Shown here piece by piece: positions 43,128-50,744 of a stretch of 64,000 nt of DNA (position 1 is the stretch's first letter; every line of letters starts with the position of its first letter). Source of the stretch: CAVPDA01 sp963702495 (GTDB lineage: Bacteria; Pseudomonadota; Gammaproteobacteria; Burkholderiales; Rhodocyclaceae). Below the pieces are notes generated by a model. The model searched no databases. It was not told the DNA's origin and saw only the letters and a list, made by a program, of their open reading frames with translations. The stretch spans positions 62,001-126,000 of the forward strand of contig CAVPDA010000019.1 in assembly GCA_963702495.1 (NCBI GenBank), written 5' to 3'. The position numbers and the translations under genes are program-made.

Positions 43128-43396
43128 CCACGGCTTTCGCACTCGACCATAGTTGCCGGGAGGTTCTTGATTCGGTGATGCATAACTTGATCTTCTCATT
43201 GCTCATCGAGCCCCCCGTGCCGTGGTTCGTCGGTAAGGACGATCGCACATATCGCATCGTATTGCCATGCACGTCCGCAAGCGAGCCGTGCCGCTGGCTT
43301 GTCGGCAAAATGCGGTCCAACGCGGAAGTGCCTGTGGAAATTTCCACCGCTGCCGTAAATGCAACAAAGCACGCACTCCCCACGACGTCAAACTGA
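43124..43396 (+). CDS. possible small hypothetical protein, coupled to the preceding gene
   Basis: A 90-residue ORF starting at GTG 43124 that overlaps the previous stop by four bases, which is the main reason to keep it. It contains SVMHNLIFSLLIEPPVPWFV and WLVGKMRSNAEVPVEIS. No domain is recognised. The alternative is a chance frame. Confidence 0.35.
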   Translation: MTTAFALDHSCREVLDSVMHNLIFSLLIEPPVPWFVGKDDRTYRIVLPCTSASEPCRWLVGKMRSNAEVPVEISTAAVNATKHALPTTSN

Positions 43397-43411
43397 AATC
43401 CTGAGAAGATC

Positions 43412-43882
43412 ATGAGCGCAAGCACCCCGCAGCGTCTTTCCCACGCCGAACGCATGGACCGCATTGCCGAGTTGTTCCGTGGCGGTGCCAACCCCAATGC
43501 CACTAATGGCAACGACGCCCCGCGCCGGGCCAGCATGACGAATGCAGACAGAGCCACCCCACCGCCGGCCGACACTGGCGCACTCTGCGCGCCGGGCACC
43601 CGAGACGGGCTCAGGAAGGCGCTGCCGGACAGTGCTGGCAAGGGCCATCACGGGCACTCCGACTTCTCGCACCTGCACCGCAGCCTGGCCAAGGGCGAAC
43701 CGATCCCGCGGGCGCCGGGCCTTCTGGAACAGATCAGCGTGCTGTCCCAGCTTCTTGCCCAGCGGCCCCTTTCCCAGCAGGAAGACGAAGCCCTCCGCGG
43801 CGAGGAGCGCGAGGTCGAGCCGGGCGATGGGCCGACCGAAACCCGAGCGCAAGCCTGCACCGAGGACGAAGCCTTCGCGTAG
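43412..43882 (+). CDS. small hypothetical protein
   Basis: A 156-residue ORF, His/Arg/Ala rich, starting SASTPQRLSHAERMDRIAEL. The central portion is low in hydrophobicity, and a minus-strand frame of the same length is open over it, so strand choice is not certain. The short HAERMDRIAELFRGG helix gives the plus strand the better look. No function can be given. Confidence 0.4.
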   Translation: MSASTPQRLSHAERMDRIAELFRGGANPNATNGNDAPRRASMTNADRATPPPADTGALCAPGTRDGLRKALPDSAGKGHHGHSDFSHLHRSLAKGEPIPRAPGLLEQISVLSQLLAQRPLSQQEDEALRGEEREVEPGDGPTETRAQACTEDEAFA

Positions 43883-44217
43883 GAGAAGGCTATCGCATAT
43901 TGCAGTGCTTGCACTTCCCCCTACCCGGCCGTGGCTGGTCCCTCGCATAGCCGTCCGTGAGCAAATCTGGTCGAAAAGAACCGGGTGTGCGAAATGGGGC
44001 GCAGGGAGCGACGAAGTCGGCGATGTTCTCCCCTACTCGGACACGCAACCGTCCCTGACCACTCGACGGAGGGAACCGACCTGCCCTCTGGCCTCCGGAA
44101 TAGCCACGCAATTGCCTCACATTTCCGTCGATCTCGCCCGTGCGCAAGTGTGCATCATAAACAGCAGGCTACGCGCGCTCAGAGATCCAGCGCGCTGATT
44201 CTCATGGAGGCCACGGT

Positions 44218-44442
44218 ATGAACTGGCGAGTATTGTTCGGGCATGGGACGAAGGTGCCTAGTGTGAGCGACCCGGCACGGCAAGGTTCCGCCGAGCCCAG
44301 TTGCAATGACCCCTATGCCGAGAAGCGGCTCCGTGCGGTTGAAATGCTCGGGGAGCGCTATGTCTTGCATCCGGCGAAGGCCTTGCACCGGCGGACTACA
44401 GGAACCGGAAGTGCCAGAGGAATGCGGAGCACGCGGCACTGA
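44218..44442 (+). CDS. small hypothetical protein
   Basis: A 74-residue ORF with a good ribosome-binding site (GGAGG at 44207, 6-8 bases before ATG 44218). It contains DPYAEKRLRAVEMLGERYVL and HPAKALHRR. The remainder is basic. It resembles short orphan proteins seen next to mobile elements in betaproteobacteria, without a known role. Confidence 0.5.
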   Translation: MNWRVLFGHGTKVPSVSDPARQGSAEPSCNDPYAEKRLRAVEMLGERYVLHPAKALHRRTTGTGSARGMRSTRH

Positions 44443-44715
44443 CTCGGCCGCGCGACGATCTCGTCGCCGATGGGCCTTGCCCGATCGGCGGTCAGGATCT
44501 CAGGACGGTGCGCTCAGCACGCGCCATTCTCGGACGCTAGTGCCGGAACGAGCGAAGGCGTGAACCAGACCCGGCGCGACCGCAAGCCGGGTCATGGAGT
44601 TCTGCACGAGCAACGAAATGCTATTTGGCGGCTCATCTCGATCCGACGCAAACTTTTCAATCATTGATCGCATCCTGTCTGGCCACGCCCCGAAGCGGCA
44701 GAAAGAGCCCGTCCC

Positions 44716-45015
44716 GTGAAAGCGCCGAAAATGTTGCCCTGGCTGGCCCGCAAGGCGAGAATTCCCGAAGACCACGCCGAACGGCTCTGGGCCGAGGCGG
44801 TGGTCCACGCAACAGCGCAGACGGGATGGGTCGGCACCTCGGAATATTGGAAGGCTGCGGTGGATCGCTTGGTCGAACTGATTGAACTGGAGTCACGGTC
44901 GCTGCATAAAATCACCATCGAACACGATTCGTTCGGATACCCGGCGCGCCGGCCCTCTGCTGTGATGGTCGGGCGGAACCAGAATCTGCACCGAGAATCG
45001 GAGACGACCGCATAG
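44716..45015 (+). CDS. conserved-looking small hypothetical protein
   Basis: A 99-residue ORF from GTG/ATG 44716 with KAPKMLPWLARKARIPEDHA and TGWVGTSEYWKAAVDRLVEL. The N-terminal ~55 residues are helical and regular, and the C-terminal part has an unrelated charged look (SLHKITIEHDSFGYPARRPS). It is not recognised, but codon pattern and helices favour a true gene. Confidence 0.5.
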   Translation: MKAPKMLPWLARKARIPEDHAERLWAEAVVHATAQTGWVGTSEYWKAAVDRLVELIELESRSLHKITIEHDSFGYPARRPSAVMVGRNQNLHRESETTA

Positions 45016-45215
45016 CCGCCTCGCGCCCGCGCGCTTGCGGGAGGCATCTTCTTCTCCCTCAAGGCCGGCCACTGGGATAACTGCCCGGTCTTGCAACCCA
45101 AATAGGACGTCGCCGGCCTCCGCGCGGTGTGGCATGGCGGCAGTCGATCCCCTCGTCCAAGCCCGCACGAGCAGCCGCTGCGTCATGCTCACGCGAGTTC
45201 GAGAACCCTGTCAGC

Positions 45216-45315
45216 GATCGCCGTCATGGCGCCAATTCGTGATCGGCGTCTAGGCGCCACTTGAAGATCGGCGCAATGGCGCCGGCGCCGGATCGCCGTA
45301 AAGGCGTTGGCAGCG
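45216..45315. repeat. four 25-bp-spaced end repeats of the IS21 relic
   Basis: GATCGCCGTCATGGCGCC-like units begin at 45216, 45241, 45266 and 45291, an exact 25-base period, with a GGCGCC core in the first three. IS21 ends carry multiple transposase-binding repeats, which is what these look like. Confidence 0.75.
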
Positions 45316-45397
45316 GGCGTCGACGGCACAGGGGCCGACGTTTCGAACTTCCAGCCACCGGGCTTACCCTGCCGGGCTCTTTCGGCCGGGAGAGCCC

Positions 45398-46120
45398 ATG
45401 ACCCATAGGAGGTTCGAGATGTATGCGCAGCGACAATTCCTGGAGCGCATGCGCCAGGGAGATGCCGACCGCGACATCTAGCGCTCGGGGCTGATGGGGC
45501 GTAGGAAGCTCTCGCGGCTACGCAAGTGCGCGACGGAGCAGGTCTGGCTCGCGGCGGACACGCCGCTGCCCGAAGACGCCGAGTTTGCAGTAGTGCTGGG
45601 CAAACAGCCGCTGCCGGCCACTTGAATATCGACGCTCATCGAGCACCGCGAACGCGTCGCGGCTTGGGCGCAGGCCGGCATTTCCGGCACCGCAATCCAT
45701 GCCGCCCTGATCCGCAAACAGCTACACCGGCAGCTACTCCGCGGTGCGCCGCCTGCTCCAGGCGATCGAAGCGGGCACCCCGCCGGTGGCGACCAGCCGG
45801 CTCGACTTCGCGCCGGGGGAAGCCGCCCAGGTCGATTTCGGCGCCGGCCAGCTGATCACCGACGCGATGAGCGGCACGAGCTTGCTGAGCTGGTTCTTTG
45901 TCATGACGCTCGCCTGGAACCGGCACCACTACGTCCGGTTCGTGCGCGACCAGACGGTGGAGACTTGGCTTGCCTGCCGCCGCCACGCCTGCGAGTGGTT
46001 CGGCGGCGTCATGGGGCGGGCCATGATCGACAACCCCAAGTGCGCGATCACACGGGCCTGCTCCCGCGCCCCCGAGGTCCAGCGCGCTTACGCCGAGTGC
46101 GCCGAAGGCTACGGTTTCAG
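45398..46120 (+). pseudogene. istA: istA transposase relic (IS21 family)
   Basis: Start ATG 45398 (MTHRRFEMYAQRQFLERMRQ). In-frame stops lie at 45479 and 45623, and a frameshift occurs near 45717, after which the second frame continues with AAQVDFGAGQLITDAMSG (an Asp of the DDE core, VDFGAG), then NPKCAITRAC and AECAEGYGF. Without these breaks the protein would align with about the first half of IstA, a DDE integrase-like transposase. The 3' half is deleted. Non-functional. Confidence 0.75.
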
Positions 46121-46264
46121 AAGGCTCTGTTCGCGTTAGATGGGGACCAGGCTCTGACGCACAGCGAAGAGCCTGGGCGCGCCGGATTCGCAGAAGGTCC
46201 GCATCACCGCTAGGTTTACGGCCCTTGACGTCTGGACATCCTCACTTAACGCGAACAAAGCCTT
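46121..46264. mobile_element. 144-bp MITE-like element
   Basis: Its ends are imperfect inverted repeats: AAGGCTCTGTTCGCGTTA at 46121 and, read inwards from 46264, AAGGCTTTGTTCGCGTTA, matching at 17 of 18 bases. The inside has no ORF. The GGCTTTGTT end is reminiscent of IS5/IS903-type elements. No target duplication is found. It may be a non-autonomous element, or a deletion product of a longer element. Confidence 0.65.
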
Positions 46265-46272
46265 GATGTTCC
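46265..46272. repeat. 8-bp target duplication, left
   Basis: GATGTTCC, identical to 48533-48540, directly flanking the IS66-family element on the left. Confidence 0.9.
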
Positions 46273-46409
46273 GTAACTACTCGCCCCCCAGCCGCCCCTC
46301 CTGATACCGGCGCAGCCAATTTCCGGAATTCGCGCTGCCGGAATTCGTGCTTGACAACATAGCGCCCAGCGCCTAGAGTTGGTCCGAGACCTTCACCGGC
46401 CCCCCTGCG

Positions 46410-47072
46410 ATGGGCAGCTACTTCGGCTCCAAGGCGACCTCGGGCTTGTGCCAGCCGATCATCGCCCTGATGCCCCCCCACGACACCTACATCGAGACCC
46501 ACCTGGGCGGCGGGGCGATCATGCAGCGCAAGGCGCCGGCGCTGCGCAACATCGGCATCGATCTGAATGAGCGGGCGCTGGAGCGCTTGCAGTGCGACTA
46601 CCCGGTGGAGAAGGTCCACGGCTGTGCCCACCGCTTTCTGGCGGCGTTCCCGTTCACCGGCCGGGAGCTGGTCTACAGCGACCCGCCCTACCTGCACCAG
46701 ACCCGCAGCTCGGGGCGGCGTTATCGCTTCGACTACACCGAGCAGGACCATCGCGAGCTCCTGGCGCTGCTCAAGGGCCTGCCGTGTGCGGTGATCCTGT
46801 CCGGCTACCCCTCGGCCCTCTACGACGGACAGCTCGGGGATTGGCAGCACCTGGAGTTGCAGGTCATGAACCAGGCCGGCGTGCGCACCGAGAAGCTGTG
46901 GTTCAACTTCACCCCGGAGCGGGTGCACTGGGCGCGCTTCGCCGGCAAGAACTTCACCGATCGGCAGCGCATCAAGCGCAAGGCCGAGAGCTGGGCGCGA
47001 CGCTACCGCGCCATGCCGGCGCCCGAGCGCCTTGCGGTGCTGGCCGCACTCATGGCCGTCGAGGCCCGCTGA
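46410..47072 (+). CDS. D12-class DNA adenine N6-methyltransferase carried by an IS66 element
   Basis: A 220-residue Dam-like methyltransferase. N-terminal YFGSKATSGL with PHDTYIETHLGGGAIM (SAM-binding region) and the catalytic SDPPYLHQTRSS (DPPY, motif IV) are intact, followed by DYTEQDHRELLALL and LSGYPSALYDGQL. The order of the motifs fits D12 (alpha-type) adenine methylases; these usually target short palindromes such as GATC, and the site here cannot be read. It is the first gene in the IS66 element; tnpC starts four bases on. Confidence 0.9.
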   Translation: MGSYFGSKATSGLCQPIIALMPPHDTYIETHLGGGAIMQRKAPALRNIGIDLNERALERLQCDYPVEKVHGCAHRFLAAFPFTGRELVYSDPPYLHQTRSSGRRYRFDYTEQDHRELLALLKGLPCAVILSGYPSALYDGQLGDWQHLELQVMNQAGVRTEKLWFNFTPERVHWARFAGKNFTDRQRIKRKAESWARRYRAMPAPERLAVLAALMAVEAR

Positions 47073-47076
47073 GGCG

Positions 47077-48528
47077 GTGGGCAGCGTCAACAGGGTTTGT
47101 CTGCGCGCCGAATTCGAGGGCCTGAAGGGCCAGTTTGAGGCGCTGTGCGCCAGGGGCCGGATCTCGGCCGAGGGCCGCGCCCTCATCCAGGCCCTGCTGA
47201 TGCTATTCGAGCTGCTGATGGCGGTATTCATGGAAAAGAGCACGCCGAAGAACAGCCGCAACGCCAGTGTGCCCCCCTCGCGCACCCCCAAGGACGATGA
47301 GACCGCCTCCCGGTCCGGCAGCCAGTCCAACGGCCCAGAGCCGCCCCCGGAGCGCGCCCGCCACACCCGCACGGTGGAGACCGTCGCCATCGCCCCCGTC
47401 ACCACCTGTGCCCGCTGTGGCGCCGATCTGACCGACACGCCCTGTCAGGCACACGAGCGGCGCACCCGCATCGACATCGTCTTCGAGAAGGTGGTGAGCC
47501 ATGTCGATGCCGAGCTCAAGTCCTGCCCCCGCTGCCAGGCGCTGACCACAGGCAGCTTCCCGGCGGATCTGTCCGGCCCGCTGCAGTACGGCACCGGGAT
47601 CAAGGCCTTCGTCCTGCACCTGCTGATCGCCCAGATGGTGGCACTGAAGCGGGTGCAGCACACCCTGGCCACCCTCATCGAGCAGATCGTCTCCGAAGCG
47701 ACCCTGCTCAAGTGGGTCCTGCAGCTGCATCACGCCCTGGCCGAGTGGGAGCGCACCGCCATCGACCAGCTCCTCGCCCAGCCCACCCTGCACGTGGATG
47801 AGACTTCCCTGCGGGTCGAGCGCAAGAACCACTGGGTCCACGTTTGCTCGGGCGGGGACATCACCCTGAAATTCCTTCACCCCAAGCGCGGACTGGAAGC
47901 CATCACGGCGATCAACATCATCCCCCGCTATGGAGGGACCCTCATCCACGACTGCTGGGCCTCCTACCTGTCCTACACCCACTGCGGCCATGGCCTGTGT
48001 GGCGCCCACCTGCTGCGCGAGCTCACCTTCGTCATCGAGTCCAACGGCTACCCGTGGGCGAACAACCTCAAGCGCCTGCTGAAGAACACGCGTGCCAAGG
48101 TGGCTGAACGCCAAAGCAAGCAGCTGACGGAGGTGGAATACAAGCGCCTGCGCAAGCGCTACCGCACAATCCTGAGCCAGGGCGCCAAGCAGCTCCCGCC
48201 CCTTCCCCCGCGCAAGAAGGGCAGCCGCGGCCGGGTGGCGAAATCCGACGCCCATAACCTCTGGGAGCGATTCAAGGACTATGAGGATGCCGTCCTGCTC
48301 TTTGCCAAGCTCCCCCACGTGCCCTTCACCAACAACCGCGCCGAGCGCGACCTGCGCATGAGCAAGGTCAAGCAGAAGGTCTCCGGCTGCTTCCGTACCC
48401 GTGAATACGCCGAAGCCTACTGCCGGATCTCCAGCTACCTCCAGACCATGGCCAACCGCGGATATAACCCCCTCGTCGCCATCCAGATGGCCCTCTCCGG
48501 ACAGATCTACGCGCAGGGGCGCGAGTAG
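47077..48528 (+). CDS. tnpC: IS66-family transposase TnpC
   Basis: A 483-residue DDE transposase. N-terminal coiled coil (ALIQALLMLFELLMAVFMEK), a zinc-binding region (CARCGADL, SCPRCQALT), then DDE core residues in LHVDETSLRV, LIHDCWASYL, and the C-terminal Glu block FTNNRAERDLRMSKVKQKVSG, typical of IS66. I chose GTG 47077, which is next to the methylase stop; the frame is open further up. The end is close to the right IR. Intact, so the element may be active. Confidence 0.93.
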   Translation: MGSVNRVCLRAEFEGLKGQFEALCARGRISAEGRALIQALLMLFELLMAVFMEKSTPKNSRNASVPPSRTPKDDETASRSGSQSNGPEPPPERARHTRTVETVAIAPVTTCARCGADLTDTPCQAHERRTRIDIVFEKVVSHVDAELKSCPRCQALTTGSFPADLSGPLQYGTGIKAFVLHLLIAQMVALKRVQHTLATLIEQIVSEATLLKWVLQLHHALAEWERTAIDQLLAQPTLHVDETSLRVERKNHWVHVCSGGDITLKFLHPKRGLEAITAINIIPRYGGTLIHDCWASYLSYTHCGHGLCGAHLLRELTFVIESNGYPWANNLKRLLKNTRAKVAERQSKQLTEVEYKRLRKRYRTILSQGAKQLPPLPPRKKGSRGRVAKSDAHNLWERFKDYEDAVLLFAKLPHVPFTNNRAERDLRMSKVKQKVSGCFRTREYAEAYCRISSYLQTMANRGYNPLVAIQMALSGQIYAQGRE

Positions 48529-48532
48529 TTAC

Positions 48533-48540
48533 GATGTTCC
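48533..48540. repeat. 8-bp target duplication, right
   Basis: GATGTTCC, identical to 46265-46272, directly flanking the IS66-family element on the right. Confidence 0.9.
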
Positions 48541-48750
48541 TATGTCCGTCGGGAGCACGAAGCGCGCGGCGGGCGATTGTGGCAGCAGTGCCATCCCGAC
48601 TACTGGCGGACGTACCGCCGGGCGAACCCCGACTACCAGGAGCGAAATCGGGCGCAGCAGTCCGAGCGCGACGTTCGGCGGGCCACACGTCTTCCTACAA
48701 ATGGGGACGCGTGGACGGTAGAAACCCGCGTCGTTTCAGTGGGGTAGCTT
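48541..48750 (+). pseudogene. relic of a small IS21-associated protein
   Basis: One frame reads QQCHPDYWRTYRRANPDYQE, RNRAQQSERDVRR, a repeat-like His/Pro/Tyr/Arg-rich pattern found in short proteins encoded with IS21-like elements in betaproteobacteria. It has no start (split from its 5' part by the IS66 insertion) and runs into stops. Function unknown. Confidence 0.45.
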
Positions 48751-48818
48751 CGAAGAGCGGGTTCTCGCAAATGAGAACTTCATAGGTTTGCGAGGCCCGG
48801 GCGAGTAAGTTCGTGCCC

Positions 48819-49090
48819 ATGGACACCACGACGGGCACCGCCCGGGAAGTCGAGCTGGACCGTCTTGAACTGCGTTTCGCCGAGGCGCGGCTACTGGAGC
48901 CACGCGCTCGGTCGAGCAGCTTGCCCGCTCCATCGAGCATAACGGCCAACTCATTGCGTGCATCGCGGTTCCCGAGCAGGGCAGTGTGGCGACCCGCGGC
49001 CGAGCCATCCACGAACACGGGTTCTTGAACTTGGCCCTGAAAATAGAAGTGCGCGCGGTTTGTCGACACCCCCCCCGAAAGGCTTCCGAC
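48819..49090 (+). pseudogene. relic of a ParB-like N-terminal-domain protein
   Basis: Starts ATG 48819 with REVELDRLELRFAEARLLEP; the next frame continues VEQLARSIEHNGQLIACIAV, the ParB/Sulfiredoxin-like core. A single-base shift lies near 48900. The rest (ATP or DNA-binding part and C-terminal helices) is missing. In other genomes such ParB-like genes adjoin IS21 istA-istB. It looks like a remnant of the same larger element as the istA relic. Confidence 0.6.
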
Positions 49091-49194
49091 GCATGCGATG
49101 CTTTGCATTGACGCAGCGGACGCCAAGCCGCTGCGACTCGCGCCCGGTGAGCAGTGGTAAATGCGCCAGACGCCGGTCGCCCTTCGATCGCGGA

Positions 49195-49878
49195 TCAGCG
49201 CTTTCCCAAGAGGTAGTTGGCTACCGCCAGCAGACGCCTTTGCGCCCGCTGGCCGACCATGCCTGCCGTTAGGGGAGTGGCGAGCAACGCCAACTCCTCC
49301 GCCCGCTCGGGTGTCAGGCGCTCGGCGCGCTGCGCGTACTCGATGACGGCACGCTGGGCGTCCACCGACAGCGCCACACGCGGCGGCTCGGCATTGCCGG
49401 CCACCGCTCTGAGCTCGGTCTCGAACGCCGGATCGTATACCACCACGGTACCGGCCACCAAGTCGCCCAGACGCTTGGCCTCGCCGCTCGACAACATGGC
49501 AGTGAAGCCCACGCCGTAGAACAGCGGCAGAGAATCCACGAAGCGCAGCGTGTTGCGAGTAACTGAGGCGGCAAGCCCCACCGGTGTCCCGTCGTCGTGC
49601 AGGACGACCAGATTGCACATGCGCTTGCCCGGCGTGGCACCGCGGCCGTACACCTCGAACAGGATGGGATAAAGCCATTCGATGACGAAACCCGAGAGCA
49701 GGATGAGCCCAGCGCCGAGCCCGCCCAGCATGGCGAGCGATTGCGCCAATGCAATGAACAGGACGAGGCGGATCCCCGCATCGAGAAGCCAGGCGCGGGC
49801 TCGGCTCACCACGCCGGCGAGCCGCAGGTCGAGGACGCAGCCCTCGGGCGTGGCAAGCCTGCGCACGGTATCCAGCAC
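49195..49878 (-). CDS. RDD-family membrane protein
   Basis: A 227-residue inner-membrane protein of the RDD family: GTG start at 49878, DAGIRLVLFIALAQSLA..., and the conserved GRGATPGKRMCNLVV and TRNTLRFVDSLPLFY blocks, with the RDD-type Arg-Asp pair in the KRLGDLVAG segment. Three to four membrane helices are seen. It is the last gene of the MoxR/DUF58 operon and may insert or channel an unknown substrate. Function is not established in the family. Confidence 0.85.
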   Translation of the reverse strand: MLDTVRRLATPEGCVLDLRLAGVVSRARAWLLDAGIRLVLFIALAQSLAMLGGLGAGLILLSGFVIEWLYPILFEVYGRGATPGKRMCNLVVLHDDGTPVGLAASVTRNTLRFVDSLPLFYGVGFTAMLSSGEAKRLGDLVAGTVVVYDPAFETELRAVAGNAEPPRVALSVDAQRAVIEYAQRAERLTPERAEELALLATPLTAGMVGQRAQRRLLAVANYLLGKR

Positions 49879-49890
49879 GGACGCTGAACC

Positions 49891-50718
49891 TCAGCGCACG
49901 AACATGTCGCGGTAGCTCGCGTACATGGAGCCGTACATGACCGGACCCAACACCAGCAGGCCGAGGCCAAGCGGAATGACCGCCAACACGGCGAGGACCA
50001 AGAACACCAGGCCGTAGACCAGGAACGGAAGGATATTCTTGACGCAGGCGAAGAAGCTCATCTTCATTGCCGAAAAGGCCGGTACATCGTGGATCACCAC
50101 CAGGGCTGGCGCGAACCAGAATGCCATCGCCAGCGGTACGCCCAGCAGCAGACCGATGAGTCCTCCGATCAGCAACGGCATCATCATCGCTTGGCCGCCC
50201 ACTGCCTCGCCCTCCATCCCGCTTATGGCGGCGGCGCCACCCGCCAATCCCCCCACCACGACTGCCAGCGCCACGATGAGAACGATGCCCAACATGTAGA
50301 ACACGCCCACCAGCACTAGATTGCCGGTGTTCTTCGTGAAGCCGGCGAGGAGGTGGGCGAACTCCAAGGGTTCGCCTTCGTCCAGCGCCTTGCAGCCAAG
50401 CATGATGCCGCCCATAAAGATCGGCCCCACGAAATTCGTCAGGAGACTCACCACGGGGATGAAGCTCAACGCGATCATCAGCACGAACAAGGCCAGCAAC
50501 ATGCCGATCCAAACGCCGGGCGCGAGTTTGAACAGCTCCCAGCCGCGGCCGATCCAGGCCACGGCATTCCCCACCGGCACACTACGGCCGTTGTCGATCA
50601 ACTCGCCGACGTCACGGGAGGACACGTCCTCGACCCGCGCCGCCGGCGCACGGAAGGGGTTCTCCTCGGTGCCTTGGCCCACGGGTCGCGTCGCGAATGG
50701 AATACCGTTGGATGTCAT
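49891..50718 (-). CDS. BPSS1780-like polytopic membrane protein
   Basis: A 275-residue protein with a short cytoplasmic N-terminus (PFRAPAARVEDV) followed by about six membrane helices (VWIGMLLALFVLMIALSFIP, LVLVGVFYMLGIVLIVALAV, LLIGGLIGLLLGVPLAMAFW, LVYGLVFLVLAVLAVIPLGL). The sequence fits the BPSS1780 family seen in betaproteobacteria. ATG 50718 has GGGAG upstream. It is 12 bases from the RDD gene and 27 from the DUF58 gene, all on one strand. Confidence 0.83.
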   Translation of the reverse strand: MTSNGIPFATRPVGQGTEENPFRAPAARVEDVSSRDVGELIDNGRSVPVGNAVAWIGRGWELFKLAPGVWIGMLLALFVLMIALSFIPVVSLLTNFVGPIFMGGIMLGCKALDEGEPLEFAHLLAGFTKNTGNLVLVGVFYMLGIVLIVALAVVVGGLAGGAAAISGMEGEAVGGQAMMMPLLIGGLIGLLLGVPLAMAFWFAPALVVIHDVPAFSAMKMSFFACVKNILPFLVYGLVFLVLAVLAVIPLGLGLLVLGPVMYGSMYASYRDMFVR

Positions 50719-50744
50719 GCTTACTCTCCCTCGAAATGAACGAA

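Larger units (their letters stand above)
45209..46120 (+). mobile_element. IS21-family relic, left end and istA fragment
   Basis: A decayed IS21-type insertion sequence. The end begins with TGTCAGCGATCG at 45209, followed by four end repeats and the istA relic. The right part (rest of istA, istB, right end) is gone; istA stops abruptly at 46120 where a MITE-like element begins. No target duplication is left. Confidence 0.7.
46273..48532 (+). mobile_element. IS66-family insertion sequence with DNA adenine methylase passenger
   Basis: A 2260-bp element with inverted ends GTAACTACTCG at both termini (46273 on; 48532 inward, GTAACTACTCGCGCCCC), flanked by a perfect 8-bp target duplication, the length made by IS66 elements. 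It carries only tnpC, like the ISBst12-type subgroup, plus a D12-class methylase ahead of it on the same strand. The duplication is intact, so insertion is recent. No tnpA or tnpB is present. Confidence 0.88.

Noticed and set aside
43388..43948. 186-residue minus-strand ORF over the hypothetical gene at 43412
   Set aside because: Either strand is open; the plus ORF has the more protein-like start, so only that one was kept, at low confidence.
45216..45315. 25-bp repeats as a CRISPR or integron array
   Set aside because: Four partly degenerate units without spacers, next to an istA relic; better read as IS21 end repeats.
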